DNA of 34,657 nt, from NCBI GenBank assembly GCA_017527625.1, contig JAFXPV010000008.1:1-34657 (forward strand). Reading direction: 5' to 3'. Each line of letters starts with the position of its first letter. The first letter of the stretch is position 1. The notes beneath the pieces were generated by a model. The model did no database searches. It had not been told where the DNA came from and was given only the letters and a program-made list of their open reading frames with translations. The position numbers and the translations under genes were made by a program. Below are positions 7,605-15,957 of the stretch, piece after piece. The DNA comes from Bacteroidales bacterium. GTDB taxonomy: Bacteria > Bacteroidota > Bacteroidia > Bacteroidales > UBA932.

Positions 7605-8112
7605 GAACGTCAGAAACTGGCTGTTTTTGGATTATCGACTTCAAAGTCGGAAATATCTTGTCTGACAAATCCAAAAGTGGTTTGAAGAAATTGGAATCAG
7701 CCAGATCCTCCTCGCTGATGAAGCCAAGGAGCTCATTGGCGGAGTTCACGAAGTAGGCAAGCAGGCTCAGCAGGACCACCACCTTCAGCATAGAAAAGAG
7801 GATGCCCAGCAGACGGTCCAGCCAGCCGAGCATTGTGATCTTGATGACCGCGTTCAGCAACTTTTCGACGAGGGCGAAGACGAGCGCCACCGCGATGAAG
7901 ACTACTGTGAAGCTTATGACCGATGTCCACACGGGCTGAAGCTCGATGCGGCTGCCCAGCCATTCGGCCACGGGAGCGCTGAACGAGATCGACAGCTTGA
8001 TGCCGACTATGATGATTACAAGGGATATGACCTGTCTGAGAAAGCCGTTCTTCGCTCCGAAATAAAGACAGGGTAGCAAACAGCAGAGTATGACGATATC
8101 TATGATGCCCAT
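7588..8112 (-). CDS. cvpA: CvpA family inner-membrane protein
   Basis: 174 residues. Four hydrophobic segments (about 5-20, 25-45, 65-85, 100-120) and the GxxxGFLRQVISL pattern near the N-terminus match the CvpA family. Homologues are needed for colicin V production in E. coli and for envelope homeostasis in general; the molecular activity is not established. It lies upstream of the C39 transporter on the same strand. CvpA is widespread and normally unlinked to bacteriocin genes, so the neighbourhood is probably chance. It is divergent from ileS with overlapping promoters, and may be co-transcribed with the transporter if the weak hairpin at its end does not stop transcription. Confidence 0.82.
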   Translation of the reverse strand: MGIIDIVILCCLLPCLYFGAKNGFLRQVISLVIIIVGIKLSISFSAPVAEWLGSRIELQPVWTSVISFTVVFIAVALVFALVEKLLNAVIKITMLGWLDRLLGILFSMLKVVVLLSLLAYFVNSANELLGFISEEDLADSNFFKPLLDLSDKIFPTLKSIIQKQPVSDVPTIVA

Positions 8113-8131
8113 TGAAAACTGCTTGAAGCGC

Positions 8132-8153
8132 CTTGCTCAAAAGCATTGCTCAA
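8132..8153 (-). repeat. Tandem motif in the cvpA leader, possible operator
   Basis: On the minus strand TTTTGAGCAA occurs twice (8155-8146 and 8142-8133), 13 bases apart, over and just after the expected cvpA transcription start. The core TTGAGCAAG recurs before the transporter. A regulatory role is inference. Confidence 0.4.
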
Positions 8154-8158
8154 AATTA
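8151..8158 (-). promoter_or_regulatory. Promoter of cvpA, overlapping that of ileS
   Basis: TAATTTTG on the minus strand (-7), with TTG at 8180-8178 as a -33 element 19 bases away. It lies between the -33 and -7 elements of the opposing ileS promoter. Confidence 0.55.
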
Positions 8159-8169
8159 ACTATTTATAG

Positions 8170-8177
8170 TATCTTTG
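8170..8177 (+). promoter_or_regulatory. Promoter of ileS
   Basis: TATCTTTG, perfect TAnnTTTG, with TTG at 8146-8148, 21 bases upstream. The leader is about 15 nt to the ATG at 8198. It shows that an in-frame ATG at 8090 is not the start. Confidence 0.8.
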
Positions 8178-8197
8178 CAAATTCAAAAAATAGGAAG

Positions 8198-11100
8198 ATG
8201 AGTTTTACCGAGTACAAACAGCTTGACCTTGTAGAAGTTAACCGCACCATACTGGAAAAATGGCGCAGACAGGACGCATTCAAACATACCCTCGCCCTGC
8301 GCGAAGGACAGCCGCGCTTCGTATTCCACGAAGGCCCCCCTTCCGCCAACGGAATGCCCGGAATCCACCACGTAATGGCACGTTCCATCAAGGACGCCGT
8401 CTGCAGATACAAGACGCAGACCGGCTACCTTGTAGAGAGAAAGGCCGGCTGGGACACCCACGGCCTGCCAGTTGAGCTTGGCGTGGAGAAGAAGCTCGGC
8501 ATCACCAAGGAAGATATCGGCAAGACCATATCCGTCGAAGAATACAACCGCACCTGCCGCAAGGAGGTTATGAAGTACACCGACCAGTGGGTCGACCTCA
8601 CCGAGAAGATCGGCTACTGGGTGGATACTGACAATCCTTACATCACATACGACAACAGCTACATAGAGACCCTGTGGTACCTGCTGAAGGATATCTACAA
8701 GAAGGGCTACCTCTACAAGGGCTACTCTATCCAGCCTTATTCACCCGCCGCAGGCACCGGCCTGAGCACACACGAGCTCAACCAGCCCGGCTGCTACCGC
8801 GACGTCAAGGACACCACCTGCGTCGTCCAGTTCCAGGTCATCAAGAACAGCCTGTCCCAGCCCCTGTTCGGCGACAGCCCGCTGCCCGTATTCATCCTGG
8901 CCTGGACCACCACACCGTGGACCCTGCCTTCGAACACCGCGCTCTGCGTCGGTCCCAACATAGAGTACGTAAGGGTTGAAAGCGTCAATCCCTACACCAA
9001 GGAGCCTGCCATCTATGTAGTGGCCAAGGCCCTCGTACCCACCCTTTTCAACGACAAGAACCCCTTCACCGTGCTCGAAGGTTCGTTCAAGGGTTCGCAG
9101 CTCAAGGACATCAGCTATGAGCAGCTCATTCCCTGGGTCAAATGCGCCGAAGGCGGCCTGAGGGTCATCTGCGGAGACTTCGTGTCGACTGAGGAAGGTA
9201 CCGGCATCGTCCACATCGCCCCGACTTTCGGAGCCGACGACAACAAGGTCGCCAAACAGTCCGGCGTTCCCGCTATGCTGCTCACCGACGCGAACGGCGT
9301 CCAGCAGCCGATGGTGGACCGCAGCGGAAGGCTCTACCGTCTCGAAGACCTCGACAAGGATTTCATAAAGGAAAGGGTTGACGTCGCCAGCTACGGCCAG
9401 TATGCCGGCAGATATGTGAAGAACGCATACGACGACACCCTCGGCCCGGACGACCCCACTCTTGACATAGACCTCTGCGTCGAGCTCAAGCAGCAGGGCA
9501 AGGCCTTCAAGATAGAGAAACACGTCCACAGCTATCCCCACTGCTGGAGGACCGACAAGCCCGTGCTCTACTATCCTCTCGACTCCTGGTTCATCCGCAC
9601 TACTGCAGTGCAGCCCAGGATGATAGAGCTCAACAAGACTATCCGCTGGAAACCCGAGTCCACAGGAACCGGACGCTTCGGCAAATGGCTGGAGAACCTT
9701 CAGGACTGGAACCTGTCGAGGAGCCGTTTCTGGGGCACTCCGCTTCCCATCTGGCGCACCGAGGACGGCAAGGAAGAGAAATGCATCGGCTCCCTGGCCG
9801 AGCTCTACGATGAGCTGGAGAAGGCCGTGGCCGCCGGCATAATGAAGTCCAACTACCTTAAGGACAAAGGTTTCGTCCCGGGAGATTTCTCCAAGGAGAA
9901 TTACGACAAGGTGGACCTCCACCGCCCCATCGCCGACGAGTTGTTCCTGGTGTCTGACAGCGGCCGCAAGATGGTCCGCGAGACCGACCTCATCGACGTA
10001 TGGTTCGACTCGGGAGCAATGCCTTATGCCCAGCAGGGCCTCAAGGACCTCGGCAAGCCCGCCTTCGGACAGACTGCGGACTTCATCGCCGAAGGTGTGG
10101 ACCAGACCCGCGGATGGTTCTTCACCCTTCACGCCATCAACACGATGGTCAGCGACAAATGCGCTTTCAAGAGCGTCATTTCCAACGGACTCGTCCTCGA
10201 CAAGAACGGCAACAAGATGAGCAAGCGCCTCGGCAACGCCGTCAATCCGTTCGAGGCCCTCGACAAATACGGAGCGGACGCCCTGCGCTGGTATATGCTC
10301 ACAAACGCGCAGCCCTGGGACAACCTCCGTTTCGACGAGGAAGGCGTGGATGAGGTCCGCCGCAAATTCTTCGGAACTCTCTACAACACATATTCATTCT
10401 TCTCACTCTACGCCAACGTCGACGGATTCAATCCCGGCAGCGACAAAGGCGAGGCAGAGCTCACGGAGATCGACAAATGGCTGGTATCGCTCGAGAACAG
10501 CCTCATCAGGGACGTGCGCGCCTGCTACGAAGACTTCGACCTGACGACTGCAGGAAGGCTCATCCAGAGCTTTGTGTGCGACAACCTCAGCAACTGGTAT
10601 GTACGCCTCAACCGCAAGCGTTTCTGGGGAGGCGGGATGACCGCATCCAAGCTCGGAGCCTACAGGACGCTCTACCACTGCCTCAAGACAGTCGCGCTGC
10701 TGTCGGCCCCCATCGCCCCGTTCTTTATGGACAGGCTATGGTGCGACCTTGTGGAAGGAGCTGAAAACGTCCACTACGAGATGATGCCCGAATTCGACGC
10801 CGCTCTCATCGACCCCGACCTGGAGTATAGGATGCAGCTTGCCCAGAGATGCTCGTCAATGGTTCTCGCACTGCGCCGCAAGGTGAACATCAAGGTGCGC
10901 CAGCCTCTGGCCAAGATTATGGTCCCGGTGCTCGACAGCCGCTTCAAAGAGCAGTTCGAGAAGGTCAGCAACCTCGTTTCAAGCGAGGTCAACGTCAAGG
11001 AAGTGGAGTTCATCTATGACACCACAGGACTCATCACCAAGAAGATAAAACCCAACTTCAAGACCCTGGGCAAGAAATACGGCAAGCAGATGAAAGACAT

Positions 11101-11554
11101 CGCCGCCGCCTTCGCGCAGATGGGCCAGCAGCAGATCTCCGACATAGAGAAGAGCGACGCTTACACGCTCAGCCTCGCTTCCGGCGACGTGCTGCTCGAC
11201 AAGGAAGATTACAGCATAAGTTCAGAGGATATGCCGGGCTGGCTCGTAGCCAGTGACAGCGACCTTACAGTGGCCCTTGACATTACCGTCACCGACCAGC
11301 TGCGCCGCGAAGGCATCGCCAGGGAGCTGATCAACCGCATCCAGAACCTGCGCAAGGACAACGGCTTCGAAGTCACCGACCGCATCCGCCTGACGGTGGA
11401 AGACCTTCCCGAGGTACGCGACGCCCTGCAGGATTTCCGGCAGTACGTATGCGAGCAGACGCTTGCCGTCAGCCTCGATTTCGGAAAAGGCTTCGGCGGC
11501 TCTGAAGTAGAATGGGACGAAGCCATCATAGAGCTCAAGGCTGAAAAGGCGTAA
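8198..11554 (+). CDS. ileS: Isoleucyl-tRNA synthetase
   Basis: 1118 residues from the ATG at 8198 (MSFTEYKQLDLVEVNRTILE); upstream in-frame Met codons lie in the promoter. Class I motifs are present: the HIGH-type site GIHH at 55-58 within PPSANGMPGIHHVMARSIKD, and KMSKR at 673-677. GWDTHGLPVELGVEK and the editing-domain region WTTTPWTLPSNTALCVGP identify the Ile/Val/Leu group and fit IleRS. The enzyme charges tRNA-Ile and edits valine in the cytoplasm. Length and the SANGMPG variant resemble the eukaryote-like type 2 IleRS, a type known for low sensitivity to mupirocin; that property is inferred from family only. It stands alone, divergent from cvpA. Confidence 0.97.
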   Translation: MSFTEYKQLDLVEVNRTILEKWRRQDAFKHTLALREGQPRFVFHEGPPSANGMPGIHHVMARSIKDAVCRYKTQTGYLVERKAGWDTHGLPVELGVEKKLGITKEDIGKTISVEEYNRTCRKEVMKYTDQWVDLTEKIGYWVDTDNPYITYDNSYIETLWYLLKDIYKKGYLYKGYSIQPYSPAAGTGLSTHELNQPGCYRDVKDTTCVVQFQVIKNSLSQPLFGDSPLPVFILAWTTTPWTLPSNTALCVGPNIEYVRVESVNPYTKEPAIYVVAKALVPTLFNDKNPFTVLEGSFKGSQLKDISYEQLIPWVKCAEGGLRVICGDFVSTEEGTGIVHIAPTFGADDNKVAKQSGVPAMLLTDANGVQQPMVDRSGRLYRLEDLDKDFIKERVDVASYGQYAGRYVKNAYDDTLGPDDPTLDIDLCVELKQQGKAFKIEKHVHSYPHCWRTDKPVLYYPLDSWFIRTTAVQPRMIELNKTIRWKPESTGTGRFGKWLENLQDWNLSRSRFWGTPLPIWRTEDGKEEKCIGSLAELYDELEKAVAAGIMKSNYLKDKGFVPGDFSKENYDKVDLHRPIADELFLVSDSGRKMVRETDLIDVWFDSGAMPYAQQGLKDLGKPAFGQTADFIAEGVDQTRGWFFTLHAINTMVSDKCAFKSVISNGLVLDKNGNKMSKRLGNAVNPFEALDKYGADALRWYMLTNAQPWDNLRFDEEGVDEVRRKFFGTLYNTYSFFSLYANVDGFNPGSDKGEAELTEIDKWLVSLENSLIRDVRACYEDFDLTTAGRLIQSFVCDNLSNWYVRLNRKRFWGGGMTASKLGAYRTLYHCLKTVALLSAPIAPFFMDRLWCDLVEGAENVHYEMMPEFDAALIDPDLEYRMQLAQRCSSMVLALRRKVNIKVRQPLAKIMVPVLDSRFKEQFEKVSNLVSSEVNVKEVEFIYDTTGLITKKIKPNFKTLGKKYGKQMKDIAAAFAQMGQQQISDIEKSDAYTLSLASGDVLLDKEDYSISSEDMPGWLVASDSDLTVALDITVTDQLRREGIARELINRIQNLRKDNGFEVTDRIRLTVEDLPEVRDALQDFRQYVCEQTLAVSLDFGKGFGGSEVEWDEAIIELKAEKA

Positions 11555-11571
11555 TATTCCGAATTATTTAT

Positions 11572-11579
11572 TATCTTTG
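11572..11579 (+). promoter_or_regulatory. Promoter -7 element of the dksA-like gene and lspA
   Basis: TATCTTTG, perfect TAnnTTTG, 18 bases after the ileS stop. The leader is about 25 nt. No clear -33 TTG. Confidence 0.7.
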
Positions 11580-11608
11580 TTAGAACACCAGCTAAAACTC
11601 CGTTAGAT

Positions 11609-12016
11609 ATGGCAAAGACGAAAACCACAACCACCCCTGTTGCCGAGAAAGTCAGGTACAGTGACGAAGAGCTTCAGGAATTCAAGGCCCTCATCCTAGA
11701 GAAACTTGATGCTGCGAAAAAGGAGTATGAAGTCCTCAAGGGGTCTGTAGACCTGAGTTCTAGCAACGACACGGAAGACACTTCTCCTACCTTCCAGATG
11801 GAAGAAGGCGCTTATTCCCTTTCGAAAGAAGAGGTCAGCAGGCTGGCGGCACGCCAGTACAAATTCATCCAGAGCCTCGAAGCGGCCCTGAAACGCATTG
11901 AAAACAAAACCTACGGCATCTGCCGCGAAACGGGCAAACTTATCCCGAAAGAGCGTCTGAGACTTGTACCTCACGCCACCTTGAGCGTCGAGGCTAAAAA
12001 CGACAAGAACAAATAA
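11609..12016 (+). CDS. TraR/DksA family protein with degenerate zinc finger
   Basis: 135 residues. A long N-terminal helical region (about 15-110) includes a Thr/Ser-Asp-rich loop, and the C-terminal segment YGICRETGKLIPKERLRLVP is typical of the DksA/TraR fold. In DksA four Cys bind zinc (CxxC and CxxC). Here only one remains (CRET), and the second pair is replaced by HATL, so classical zinc binding is unlikely. Bacteroidota homologues commonly show this form as far as I know. The role may be RNA polymerase secondary-channel binding, but is unproven. The stop overlaps the lspA start by one base (TAATG), implying translational coupling. Confidence 0.85.
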   Translation: MAKTKTTTTPVAEKVRYSDEELQEFKALILEKLDAAKKEYEVLKGSVDLSSSNDTEDTSPTFQMEEGAYSLSKEEVSRLAARQYKFIQSLEAALKRIENKTYGICRETGKLIPKERLRLVPHATLSVEAKNDKNK

Positions 12017-12642
12017 TGGCCCTGACAAAAGGCAAGAAGATTACCATTTTCGTGATTGCCCTGTTGGTTATTGACCAGGTTTCCAAGATCCTGGTCAAGA
12101 CCAATATGACTCTTGGCCAGAGCATCAATGTCATCGGAGACTGGTTCCAGATTTATTTCGTCGAAAATGCAGGAATGGCTTTCGGTATGTCGTTCGGCGG
12201 CGTAGTCGGCAAGTTCCTGCTTTCTTTTTTCAGGATTGTCCTGGGCGTTGCGATGTTCCTGTACATCCGCAAGCTGCTCAAGCGTGACGACGTCCCCACA
12301 GGCGTCCTTTACGGCATTGCAGCCATTATGTGCGGAGCCATAGGCAACATCTTCGACTCCCTTTTCTACGGCCTTATCTTCAGCGAGAGCGGTTTCACCC
12401 AGGTAGCCACGCTTTTCCCCGAAGGAGGCGGTTATGCAGGCCCGTTTTTCGGCAAGGTGGTGGATATGCTCTACTTCCCCATCATCGACACCACACTCCC
12501 GGACTGGTTCCCCATCTGGGGAGGGAAACCGTTCCTGTTTTTCAGCGCCATTTTCAATTTTGCGGACAGCTGCATCACCGTAGGTGCTTTCTATCTGCTG
12601 ATCTTCCAGTGGCGCTTCTTCGCCGCTAAAGAAAACAATTAA
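12016..12642 (+). CDS. lspA: Lipoprotein signal peptidase (signal peptidase II)
   Basis: 208 residues with four membrane segments. Family motifs are DQVSK near the N-terminus, ENAGMAFGM, GAIGNIFDSL (catalytic Asp) and FNFADSCITVG (second catalytic Asp). LspA is an aspartyl protease that cleaves prolipoprotein signal peptides before the lipidated Cys in the inner membrane. It is longer than the 165-residue E. coli enzyme because of an insertion before the last helix (Gly-rich GGGYAGPFFG and following), which is usual in Bacteroidota. It is coupled to the dksA-like gene. One likely client in the window is the lipoprotein at 23536-24657. Confidence 0.95.
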   Translation: MALTKGKKITIFVIALLVIDQVSKILVKTNMTLGQSINVIGDWFQIYFVENAGMAFGMSFGGVVGKFLLSFFRIVLGVAMFLYIRKLLKRDDVPTGVLYGIAAIMCGAIGNIFDSLFYGLIFSESGFTQVATLFPEGGGYAGPFFGKVVDMLYFPIIDTTLPDWFPIWGGKPFLFFSAIFNFADSCITVGAFYLLIFQWRFFAAKENN

Positions 12643-12670
12643 TAATCGGGGGTAATTCCGCTGATTTTTA

Positions 12671-12678
12671 TATCTTTG
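12671..12678 (+). promoter_or_regulatory. Promoter -7 element of the glycogen operon
   Basis: TATCTTTG, perfect TAnnTTTG; its last base is the first base of the terminator hairpin at 12678-12697. Transcription should begin near 12683-12685, inside the hairpin, leaving a leader of about 40 nt. Confidence 0.7.
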
Positions 12679-12704
12679 CAGTTTGATTCCAAACTGCATT
12701 TTTT
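12678..12704 (+). terminator. Terminator of lspA, overlapping the glycogen promoter
   Basis: Perfect 8-bp stem GCAGTTTG / CAAACTGC (12678-12685, 12690-12697) with loop ATTC, followed by ATTTTTT. It lies 36 bases after the lspA stop. Confidence 0.7.
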
Positions 12705-12724
12705 GATATACATATACGACACTT

Positions 12725-14656
12725 ATGGCTTATCTGAAATTCAACAAAGCTGAGCTCGTAAACCTCGAGTATTCTCTCAAGAGGGAACTTATTGCCACGA
12801 ACCGTACGGGCGCCTACGCCAATACGACCATCGTATGCTGCAATACCCGCAAGTACCACTGTCTGCTTGCCGTTCCCATCGAGAAGATGAACTGGCGCAG
12901 GCACGCGCTCCTTTCAAGCCTTGATGAGACTCTCATCCAGCACGGCAAGATGTTCAATCTCGGAATTCATTGCTACGGTGAAGTTTTTGAGCCGAGGGGG
13001 CACAAGTACATCGTCGACTATGAGAACGACCCCGTGCCCACCATCACTTACAGCGTCGGTGGAATGAAATTCCAGAAACAGATCCTTATGGTCCGCGACC
13101 AGGACAGGGTGCTCATCAAGTACACCCTTCTTGACGCCCACTCCGACACCACCCTGCGTCTGACTCCGTATCTCTCTTTCAGGAGCATCCACGAGCTGAC
13201 CCAGAGCAACATCGGCGCAAACACCCACTATATGGACATTCCGAACGGCAAAGCCTTCAAGATGTACGACGCTCTGCCCACGCTGAACATGCAACTGTCC
13301 AAGAAGTCAGAATATGTAGCCAACCCTGACTGGTACTACGGCATCGTATATCCCGAAGAGAGAAGAAGAGGTTACAACTACAAGGAAGACCTCTTCGTCC
13401 CCGGTTTCTTTGAGATGCCCATCAAGAAAGGCGAGAGCATCGTGTTCTCGGCATCCACTGAAACTTACGAACCGGCCAGCTTCAAACGCACCTTCAACTC
13501 CGAACTTTCAAAGGTCGGAATCTGCGAAGACTTCGAATCCAACCTGCGCAGCGCAGCTTCAAGGCTCTTCTTCGAGCGCGCCGGCAGGCTTGAGATATGC
13601 TCCGGCTTCCCGTGGCTCGGCGTAGGCCAGCTGCGCGACACCACGATGACCGCTGCAGGTCTCACTATCTACAACAACGGCGATACCAAGGCATACCTGC
13701 GCGTCATCGACGGAATGATCGACAAATGGAAAGAGAATCTGTTCATCTCTTCACAGCAGGTCGACGCTCCTCTGCGTATGGCCCTGCTGATGCAGAACTA
13801 CATCGACTTCACCGGTGACAGCAAAGGCATCTGGAGCAAATACGGCAAGACGCTCAAACAGATCATCAAGAGCTACATCGCTGGCAGACCCGAGGTGCAT
13901 ATGCACGACAACGGCCTGCTCTGGGCCCAGATGAACGGCGTGGCCCTCACTTGGATGGACACCTACACCAACGGCCATCCCGTTGTCGAGAGAGCCGGCT
14001 ATCAGGTCGAGACAAATGCTTTGTGGTACAACGCCCTGCGCTTCTGCAGCGATATGTGCTACAAATTCGACTCAGACAAGAAATTCGCAAAGCATCTCGA
14101 GGAGATCGCAGCGAAGATAGACATAGTGTTCTTCGATATGTTCTGGGTCAAGGACGGCAAGCACCTCGCCGACTATGTCGACGGCAAAGGCCAGAACGTC
14201 TTTATGCGCCCCAATCAGCTATATGCCTGCACCCTCCAGTACAGCCCCATCAGCGACATCGCCCAGAACGAAGTGCTCAAGGCCGTCAAGCGTGAGCTCG
14301 TGACTCCCCGCGGAATCAGGACCCTGGCTCCCAAGAACCCGTTCTACAAGGACACCTACGACGGAGACCACCACGCCCGCGACCTCGCTTCCCACAACGG
14401 TTCGACCAGACCCTGGCTGCTCGGTCTTTACACAGCAGCCTGCTTCAAGCTCCACGGAGCGGCATTCGTCCACGAAGCCGAGTCTCTGATCAAAGGCTTT
14501 GAGGAAGATATGACCATCCACGGCATCGGCGCCGTTGCCGAGCTTTATGACGGCAACCCGCCGTTCATCCCTCACGGAGCCATCAACTCCGCACTCAGCA
14601 CTGCCGAGATTCTGAATATTATCTATATGATCAAACGATATAAGGAGAATAACTGA
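12725..14656 (+). CDS. Glycogen debranching enzyme, GH133-type amylo-alpha-1,6-glucosidase
   Basis: 643 residues. The N-terminal beta-rich domain (about 1-260) starts with NRTGAYANTTIVCCNTRKYH, the usual opening of these enzymes. It is followed by an alpha/alpha-barrel catalytic domain with FPWLGVGQLRDTTM, LTWMDTYTNG, ETNALWYNAL and a Gly/Pro-rich DGNPPFIPHGAI. In relatives the second region reads roughly PWFGEWGRDT; here it is altered, but the Arg-Asp is kept. The enzyme hydrolyses alpha-1,6 branch stubs of glycogen in the cytoplasm, allowing complete phosphorolysis. First gene of the glycogen operon; its TGA overlaps the next ATG by one base. Confidence 0.9.
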   Translation: MAYLKFNKAELVNLEYSLKRELIATNRTGAYANTTIVCCNTRKYHCLLAVPIEKMNWRRHALLSSLDETLIQHGKMFNLGIHCYGEVFEPRGHKYIVDYENDPVPTITYSVGGMKFQKQILMVRDQDRVLIKYTLLDAHSDTTLRLTPYLSFRSIHELTQSNIGANTHYMDIPNGKAFKMYDALPTLNMQLSKKSEYVANPDWYYGIVYPEERRRGYNYKEDLFVPGFFEMPIKKGESIVFSASTETYEPASFKRTFNSELSKVGICEDFESNLRSAASRLFFERAGRLEICSGFPWLGVGQLRDTTMTAAGLTIYNNGDTKAYLRVIDGMIDKWKENLFISSQQVDAPLRMALLMQNYIDFTGDSKGIWSKYGKTLKQIIKSYIAGRPEVHMHDNGLLWAQMNGVALTWMDTYTNGHPVVERAGYQVETNALWYNALRFCSDMCYKFDSDKKFAKHLEEIAAKIDIVFFDMFWVKDGKHLADYVDGKGQNVFMRPNQLYACTLQYSPISDIAQNEVLKAVKRELVTPRGIRTLAPKNPFYKDTYDGDHHARDLASHNGSTRPWLLGLYTAACFKLHGAAFVHEAESLIKGFEEDMTIHGIGAVAELYDGNPPFIPHGAINSALSTAEILNIIYMIKRYKENN

Positions 14657-15942
14657 TGAGAGTTTTGATGTTTGGATGGGAATTTCCCCCTCATATCTCA
14701 GGCGGTCTGGGAACTGCCTGCTACGGAATGACCAAAGGTCTGGCTCACAACGATGTCGACGTGCTGTTCGTGATGCCTTCCGCCAGCGGAGACGAAGACC
14801 AGAGCGACATTAGCATCATCAATGCCAGCGACGTCGCCACAGCCGACACAGTGCTGAGCATCGACGAATTCCTCGGCAAGGTAGAATTCCTCAGGATCGG
14901 CAGCAACATTATGCCTTACGTAGACCCTGAAGATTACTCGAAGCTTACCGCAGAAGAGCGCCTGATGCAGTCGGAAGAGTTCAAATACCACTTCCACAAC
15001 AAATACAAGTTTTCCGGCAAGTACGGCACCAACCTTATGGAAGAGGTGGTCCGCTACTCTATGGTCGGCGGAACTCTCGCTCTCCAGAACAATTTCGACG
15101 TGATCCACGCCCACGACTGGCTCACATACCTGGCCGGCATAGCCGCCAAGAGAGTCAGCGGCAAGCCGCTCGTCATCCACGTGCACGCCACCGAATATGA
15201 CCGCACCGGCGAGAACGTGAACACCCAGGTCTACGCAATCGAGCAGATGGGTATGCGCGAAGCCGACAAGGTCATCACAGTCAGCGATTGGACCAGGAAT
15301 ATCGTCATCAACAAATACGGCATCGACCCCGAGAAGGTTGTCACTGTCCACAACGCAGTCGACTTCTCAAACAGGGAGACCCTCGTCGCCAAGCGCGGCG
15401 TTCCCGAGAAGACCGTCACCTTCCTCGGCCGCATCACCTTCCAGAAAGGTCCCGAGTATTTCATCGAGGCTGCATACAAAGTCCTCCAGAAGACTGACAA
15501 CGTCCGTTTCGTGATGGCCGGCAGCGGAGACCTGCTGAACCGCTCAATCAGGCGTGTCGCACAGCTCGGGATGGCCGACAAATTCCACTTCACCGGCTTC
15601 CTGCGCGGCGCCGACGTGCAGAAGATGTTCGCCCTGAGCGACGTCTATGTTATGCCTTCGGTTTCCGAGCCTTTCGGAATCTCCCCGCTTGAAGCGATGC
15701 AGAGCAACGTGCCCACCATCATCTCCAAGCAGAGCGGCGTAGCCGAAGTCCTGAAATATGCCATCAAGGTGGATTTCTGGGACATCGACGCCCTCGCCGA
15801 TGCGATTTACGGTCTGGTCACCTACCCCGCCATCGCCAAGGTGGCCGGAGAGAAGGGTTATGACGAAGTCAACTCCCTCAAGTGGGACCACGCGGCAGCC
15901 AAGATCAAGGACGTATACCAGGCTGCAATGAATTTGAAATAG
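14656..15942 (+). CDS. Glycosyltransferase, starch/glycogen synthase-like (GT4/GT5 group)
   Basis: 428 residues, two Rossmann domains (GT-B fold). The N-terminus FGWEFPPHISGGLGTACYGM has the Gly-Gly-Leu loop of ADP-glucose-type synthases. HAHDWLTYLAG follows near 150, and the C-terminal domain has FLGRITFQKGPEYF and EPFGISPLEAM with the E-x7-E motif. In the cytoplasm it probably extends alpha-1,4-glucan from a nucleotide-glucose. Placement between the debrancher and the GH57 gene is typical of Bacteroidales glycogen clusters. A second, unrelated synthase domain (GT3) is encoded two genes downstream, so the two may differ in donor or in priming versus elongation; this is inference. Translationally coupled to the debranching gene. 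Confidence 0.88.
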   Translation: MRVLMFGWEFPPHISGGLGTACYGMTKGLAHNDVDVLFVMPSASGDEDQSDISIINASDVATADTVLSIDEFLGKVEFLRIGSNIMPYVDPEDYSKLTAEERLMQSEEFKYHFHNKYKFSGKYGTNLMEEVVRYSMVGGTLALQNNFDVIHAHDWLTYLAGIAAKRVSGKPLVIHVHATEYDRTGENVNTQVYAIEQMGMREADKVITVSDWTRNIVINKYGIDPEKVVTVHNAVDFSNRETLVAKRGVPEKTVTFLGRITFQKGPEYFIEAAYKVLQKTDNVRFVMAGSGDLLNRSIRRVAQLGMADKFHFTGFLRGADVQKMFALSDVYVMPSVSEPFGISPLEAMQSNVPTIISKQSGVAEVLKYAIKVDFWDIDALADAIYGLVTYPAIAKVAGEKGYDEVNSLKWDHAAAKIKDVYQAAMNLK

Positions 15943-15957
15943 TAAAAAAATCATATT

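Noticed and set aside
5346..8112. cvpA plus C39 transporter read as a colicin V locus
   Set aside because: CvpA is a general envelope protein and normally unlinked to bacteriocin genes. The peptide genes, not cvpA, define the cassette.
8090..8197. Upstream in-frame extension of ileS with a Met at 8090
   Set aside because: It runs through the ileS -33 and -7 elements and lacks family similarity; the start at 8198 fits the family.
8741..10132. 463-codon open frame antisense to ileS
   Set aside because: It is a shadow of GC-rich codon usage, low-complexity in composition, with no recognisable domain and no promoter. The ileS frame explains the region.
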